In this document: piece by piece, positions 61,765 through 64,000 of the stretch
How positions within the stretch are numbered: position 1 is the first letter of the stretch
Layout of the letters: each line of letters begins with the position of its first letter
Assembly (NCBI GenBank): GCA_020881915.1
Contig: JAJFPB010000010.1
Span: 992,001-1,056,000, forward strand
Origin: Paramyrothecium sp. XJ0827
Lineage: Eukaryota; Ascomycota; Sordariomycetes; Hypocreales; Stachybotryaceae
Direction: 5' to 3'
Length of the DNA: 64,000 nucleotides
Translations under genes and position numbers: made by a program
The notes under the pieces: generated by a model
Database searches by the model: none
Told to the model about the DNA's origin: nothing
Seen by the model: only the letters and a program-made list of their open reading frames with translations

Positions 61765-63687
61765 TTAGATTAGCGTAATTATACATGGTTCCGGAGTAGA
61801 GTGTTCTTCACAAAGATCTTCCTCAACTAGCACAACACTTTTCAATAGTCCAATCCGACGATACGTGTGCTTCACATCCACACGTGCTACCACAAGCCAC
61901 ACCTCATGGTCTGTATCACTACTGTATACCTGTCGGCGCAAAGCCATCTTGACAAAAAAATGTTCAGCCGAGTCTTGGGTTGGGAGTTCATCAAGGATGA
62001 GACGGGCGGGACTGCCAGCACCGAGGGCGGTACCAAGATTAGTTTCGCGCTGCGAAAATCTTGCCGTAGTGCCTGGTAAGATGATGGCCGAAAGACGGAT
62101 GGTGCCGCCTAAAACATCTCCAAACTCATTGCCTTCATCAGATTGGGTGCAGGAAGCCTCTAGAATGACAGCCAGTTCTTCAGTGGTTCGGCACTCATCA
62201 TACGTCACTTCTGTTCCTAACGATACCCATGACCACGAGGGCAACGAGCTCAATCTCTTTGCTGGTGCCGATGATATCTTTCTCTCCCACAAGAGATCAC
62301 TGGCTAGCCCGGAGCTCCAAAGCCCAGCCAAGTATCGGCAGCCCAGTCCCGCAGCAAACTTCCGTGCTGCCCCGGATACGGCAGGCAGCCTATCACGATC
62401 CAATGTTAGTTTCAGTCGAGAGTACTCCTCGACTAGCCGACGCCACCTATCTTTGAGGTCTGACCGTGATGCACTGCCGAGGGCTTTGTAGTAGAGTAGA
62501 TCTTTGTTGAAAGGCACATGTCCAGGAGACCACAAGGAGCGGATACACCCACACTCGCAGGTGGTTCGCTCCATGCACTCCCAAACAAGCTCCTCCGGGG
62601 TAAAGTGCACCACACGCGGCGAGAGCAACCTTTCTTGGAGCACCCAAGCTCGGCTCATCAGTGGAAGGGGCTGCGGGCCGTGGCCATGACGAAGGGTCCT
62701 GCGCACGCGGATCTCGTCGAACCCGGGTGTGTCAACCACCCGAGAAACATGTTCATCTGGAGTGGCGGCAAACAAGGACACCGAGTCATCTGCTGCTAAA
62801 GATGCCGCTACTGTCAAAGTGCTGTTTGCGTAGATGTCGGCCATTTTGGCAGATTCTCTCTGCCAGTCCTGGACCGAATCTTGGATGATGCACAGAGAGT
62901 CGATCCATAGATATTGAAGTCCTAGTTGTGACACCAATTTCACAGTGTCTTGAAAGACACGAGGCAGATCGTCCCAAAGGATGCCATCTTCGTGCGCAAG
63001 GATGTTTCTCGTCGTTGTTCGAAAGGTGTGCGCTTTCCCCCAGCAATGGCTCAAACAGGCAAAGTAGGCAGACTCTCCTTCTTCAGGTCGATAAAGAAAC
63101 ACATGCTGTGGATTGCTCACGTTCAATACCCGCGTTGGAAGCAGGCTGACCTGTTGGTGTTGACAAGAGTGCTCTTTGCAGCAATTCTTGATCCAGGACC
63201 TAATGGTCTCCACAGCAGCATCTGAACCCGTGTGGCCGGCGATCTCCATCGGCCGTTCAACATGCTCGGCGATACGCCACGGCACCGTCTGTCCTAGAAC
63301 CACTCAGCGCGGGCTCACATGTGATGCAGCTCTCGAACTGTTTACAGTCAAGGGCAAAGTCCAGCCTTACTCACCTTGAGGGCTATACATGTCAAGGCCA
63401 TACAGGAAATGTCCTGAGGACGCGTCACCTACGACTATGCGTAGGCCCCGGATCCGCATCGTGTCCCAGCCAGCAATGAGTTCCTCTGGCTCCTTCTGCT
63501 CATCATGGAAACTTGCGACAGCATCCACGACGAGCCTGCAGAATATGCAGCCATCTGCAGCCTGCCGCGAAAGTACTGTGAAAGCCAAGCCTTCCTGCAG
63601 CGGCCTCGCGGCTCCCAGACATTGGCACACACGGCAGGATTGCCTTGCGGAGACAGCGGATGTGGCGTCAGACTTGCGGTGATCCAT
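61765..63687 (-). CDS. HET-domain protein (heterokaryon-incompatibility family)
   Basis: Exons are complement of 63687..63375 and 63293..61765 (613 residues). The 81 nt intron (GTGAGT...TTCTAG, phase 1) joins YSPQ to GQTVPWRI. The start ATG at 63687 gives MDHRKSDATS. A Cys pair (SCRVCQC) lies near the start. The HET domain spans about 190-360: FACLSHCWG, then WDDLPRVFQDTV, LQYLWIDSLCIIQD, W..ESAKMADIYANSTLTVAAS, and SRAWVLQERLLSPRVVHF. The remaining 250 residues include SLPSWSWVSLG, usual after HET domains. Such proteins act in allorecognition and regulated cell death when paired with a partner; many paralogues have no known partner. None of the known NLR or HeLo partners lies next to it in this window. 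Confidence 0.92.
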
Positions 63688-64000
63688 GCTGAGTGCAAGA
63701 GTGTTGGAGTGTCCAAGCCGAGAGGAACTGGCACTGGCATAAGTTCCACCGATTTGACCCCGCGCTAGATGGGAATAATCATGGCCTGCAGACTTTTCCC
63801 CAGATGTTGAGTAATTTGCGCGCTATTGCTCCCAGCTTCACACCCTACCAGGGTTGTTAGCCACGAACATCAACTTTTGCCGATTGATGGCTTCGGTGAT
63901 CTTGCCTCTGTCTTTCAGTTTCAACCATGAGTTCTTGTCAGCACTAGCTTGATACGCTTTGTTGAAAGAATTGGTAACGTTGCATACCTACACTTGTGCT
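63688..64000. other. Window end, no gene seen
   Basis: This is 313 nt upstream of the HET gene, presumably its promoter. Nothing recognised. Confidence 0.5.

Overview
The window is nuclear DNA of a filamentous ascomycete (Pezizomycotina, most likely a Sordariomycete). The evidence is short 45-110 nt introns with GT(A/G)AGT donors and CTAAC-type branch sites, a eukaryotic tRNA-Val, and families confined to or typical of such fungi: HET-domain protein, DUF3659/DUF6987 proteins, DUF7587, secreted cutinase, PAN- and CBM32-linked copper radical oxidases, and EME1. I cannot name the genus. Exon boundaries below were worked out by hand from splice consensus and frame continuity and are predictions.

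Layout. 1-6 kb: the 3' part of a FAD-linked sterol-reductase-like gene, then two polytopic membrane-protein genes on the minus strand. 6.7-23.3 kb: secretion-rich region with a GH31 alpha-glucosidase-type enzyme (minus), a PAN-domain copper radical oxidase, a spherulin-4-like protein, a short-chain dehydrogenase (SDR), a Thr/Val-rich secreted protein and a cutinase. The last two are separated by a 3.5 kb gene-poor stretch. 23.6-31 kb: an AhpD/CMD-like protein divergent from an SDR, a CorA-like membrane protein with a GMN motif, and an intronless nucleoside-phosphorylase-like gene. 31.6-41.2 kb: a second copper radical oxidase with a discoidin/CBM32 head, an unknown membrane protein, a DUF7587 protein, a glyoxalase-fold protein and another membrane protein.

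41.5-51.6 kb is a block of low-complexity, probably stress- or structure-related proteins. Two paralogues share a 'LRLDLNL...IHGDLEL' C-terminus. Two others carry DUF3659 repeats, one being a 1198-residue protein with about 400 residues of LEA-like 11-mer repeats. A small membrane-anchored protein with a probable GC-AG intron lies among them. 52.3-56 kb carries a histidine phosphatase with a C-terminal PCNA-box-like motif, convergent with the EME1 endonuclease subunit, then tRNA-Val(AAC). 58-64 kb holds a small secreted cysteine-containing protein, a cytochrome P450 and a HET-domain protein.

Functional reading (inference): much of the first half is extracellular carbohydrate and plant-surface chemistry (GH31, two AA5_2 oxidases, cutinase, small secreted proteins), which suggests a plant-associated or saprotrophic fungus. 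No transposon, CRISPR, rRNA, virus or complete biosynthetic backbone gene (PKS, NRPS, terpene synthase) was recognised. The strongest leads are the phosphatase/PCNA-box gene next to EME1, the paralogue pair whose stop codon lies inside a perfect splice donor, and the two differently equipped copper radical oxidases.
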